NCBI RefSeq assembly: GCF_008298035.1
Contig: NZ_CP042910.1
Span: 2,557,001 to 2,621,000 of the forward strand
DNA: 64,000 nt
Source of the DNA: Gimesia maris
GTDB lineage: Bacteria > Planctomycetota > Planctomycetia > Planctomycetales > Planctomycetaceae
Reading direction: 5' to 3'
Positions 63,511 to 64,000 of this stretch are shown piece after piece. Numbering within the stretch: position 1 is the first letter of the stretch; every line of letters starts with the position of its first letter. The notes under the pieces were generated by a model. It had not been told where the DNA came from and made no database searches. It worked only from the letters and a program-made list of their open reading frames with translations. Position numbers and translations under genes: made by a program.

Positions 63511-64000
63511 ATGACTGACATCATTCGAAAAATAGCGATCTTTGGCTGCCTGCTATTAACAAGTTTTTGTTTCTGGAAGGCGGGAACGGGGCTGATTGGC
63601 GGTGCCGATGCGTCGATGCTGCCTTCTGCGCAGGCGAGTTTGAGTCCGGCAGCTACATCCAAGCGGGCAGTCACTATACCAATTCAACAGATGCGGCCTG
63701 GAATGCGGGTGGTGGGGCGGAATCCGCTTCGGATTCAAACGGAAGCGGCCATTAATCCCACGCCGGAGGGTTGGCGACTGGTCTCGGTGCGGATGCTGAA
63801 AGAGGATGGGACTTACTTCGAAGCAGAACTGCTGCGTCCCTTAAGCTGGATTTATCGACACCACGCGCAGCCAGGGGCGGTCATTCAGCTCAACATGCCG
63901 GAAATGTATGTGGTGGGGACGGCGGAAGTGCTCTCGATATCGGACTGTCCGCCCATCGATCCGGGTGACGGTCCGGTGGTCATCTCCACATTTAAAAACG
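63511..64000 (+). CDS. Hint-domain polymorphic toxin, copy 7, cut by window end
   Basis: The ATG at 63511 opens MTDIIRKIAIFGCLLLTSF, then CFWKAGTGLIGG, and the Hint domain starts with VTIPIQQMRPGMRVVGRNP. The frame stays open to the window edge (163 codons), within the middle of the Hint domain (DCPPIDPGDGPVVISTFKN). The tip and immunity gene lie beyond 64000, so the array continues. The Hint portion is closest to the 55085 copy (shared MLKEDGTYFEAEL and NMPEMYVVG). Confidence 0.88.
   Translation, partial: MTDIIRKIAIFGCLLLTSFCFWKAGTGLIGGADASMLPSAQASLSPAATSKRAVTIPIQQMRPGMRVVGRNPLRIQTEAAINPTPEGWRLVSVRMLKEDGTYFEAELLRPLSWIYRHHAQPGAVIQLNMPEMYVVGTAEVLSISDCPPIDPGDGPVVISTFKN

Noticed and set aside
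50607-64000. Integron or CRISPR-like cassette array
   Set aside because: Repeated units are whole coding genes with start codons; no attC-like palindromes, integrase, short regularly spaced repeats or cas genes were seen.

Overview
The window looks like a planctomycete chromosome (class Planctomycetia, Gimesia-like; genus inferred, not proven). The grounds are two DUF1559 pseudopilin-like proteins each paired with a small carboxypeptidase-regulatory-like lipoprotein, a PPC / DUF1549-DUF1553 / DUF1501 operon, secreted PQQ-propeller proteins, a sulfatase, and a sigma factor - Ser/Thr kinase - WD40 cluster.

Layout. (1) 65-8009, minus strand: a tightly packed six-gene catabolic operon (secreted TIM-barrel hydrolase, three amidohydrolase-2 proteins of which one has lost its metal ligands, a muconate-lactonizing-type enolase-superfamily enzyme, a sodium:solute symporter). 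Next to it are an SDR dehydrogenase and a ROK repressor (8423-10442), with two palindromic candidate operators between. (2) 10580-12168: a lipoprotein/DUF1559 pair. (3) 12719-18916: a three-gene operon typical of planctomycetes. (4) 19656-29210, plus strand: PspA, ECF-like sigma factor, kinase-WD40 and a membrane-anchored WD40 protein, bracketed by a 47-bp direct repeat. (5) 29538-36640: a c-type-heme protein, a single-chain TctA-TctC-TctB transporter and a sulfatase. (6) 37053-43755: a DUF4091-like secreted protein, a second lipoprotein/DUF1559 pair and a PQQ protein. (7) 43775-49518: a LamG-Fn3-methyltransferase-PQQ protein, a TIGR03364-type FAD oxidoreductase and a divergent XylR/AraC-type regulator.

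(8) 49.98-64.0 kb is an accessory island and the most interesting part. A truncated acuI/yhdH gene and a tRNA-like remnant mark its left side. Then follow, all on the plus strand, a decayed copy and seven head-to-tail copies (the last cut by the window end) of one architecture: a short N-terminal membrane segment, an almost invariant Hint domain ending in VHN, then a completely different C-terminal tip in each copy. After most tips comes a small immunity-like gene (SUKH/SMI1-KNR4 twice, ankyrin twice, HEAT-like, and unknown ones), often overlapping the toxin stop. This is a tandem polymorphic-toxin/immunity array. The Hint domain lacks the N-terminal cysteine nucleophile region but keeps the block-B TxxH and the terminal His-Asn. 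Several tips or immunity genes are broken by in-frame stops or a G-run frameshift, and pre-toxin linker segments are shared between copies, which points to continuing cassette exchange.

No rRNA, intact tRNA, CRISPR array or intact transposase was seen. All family calls come from reading motifs by eye; no search was run.
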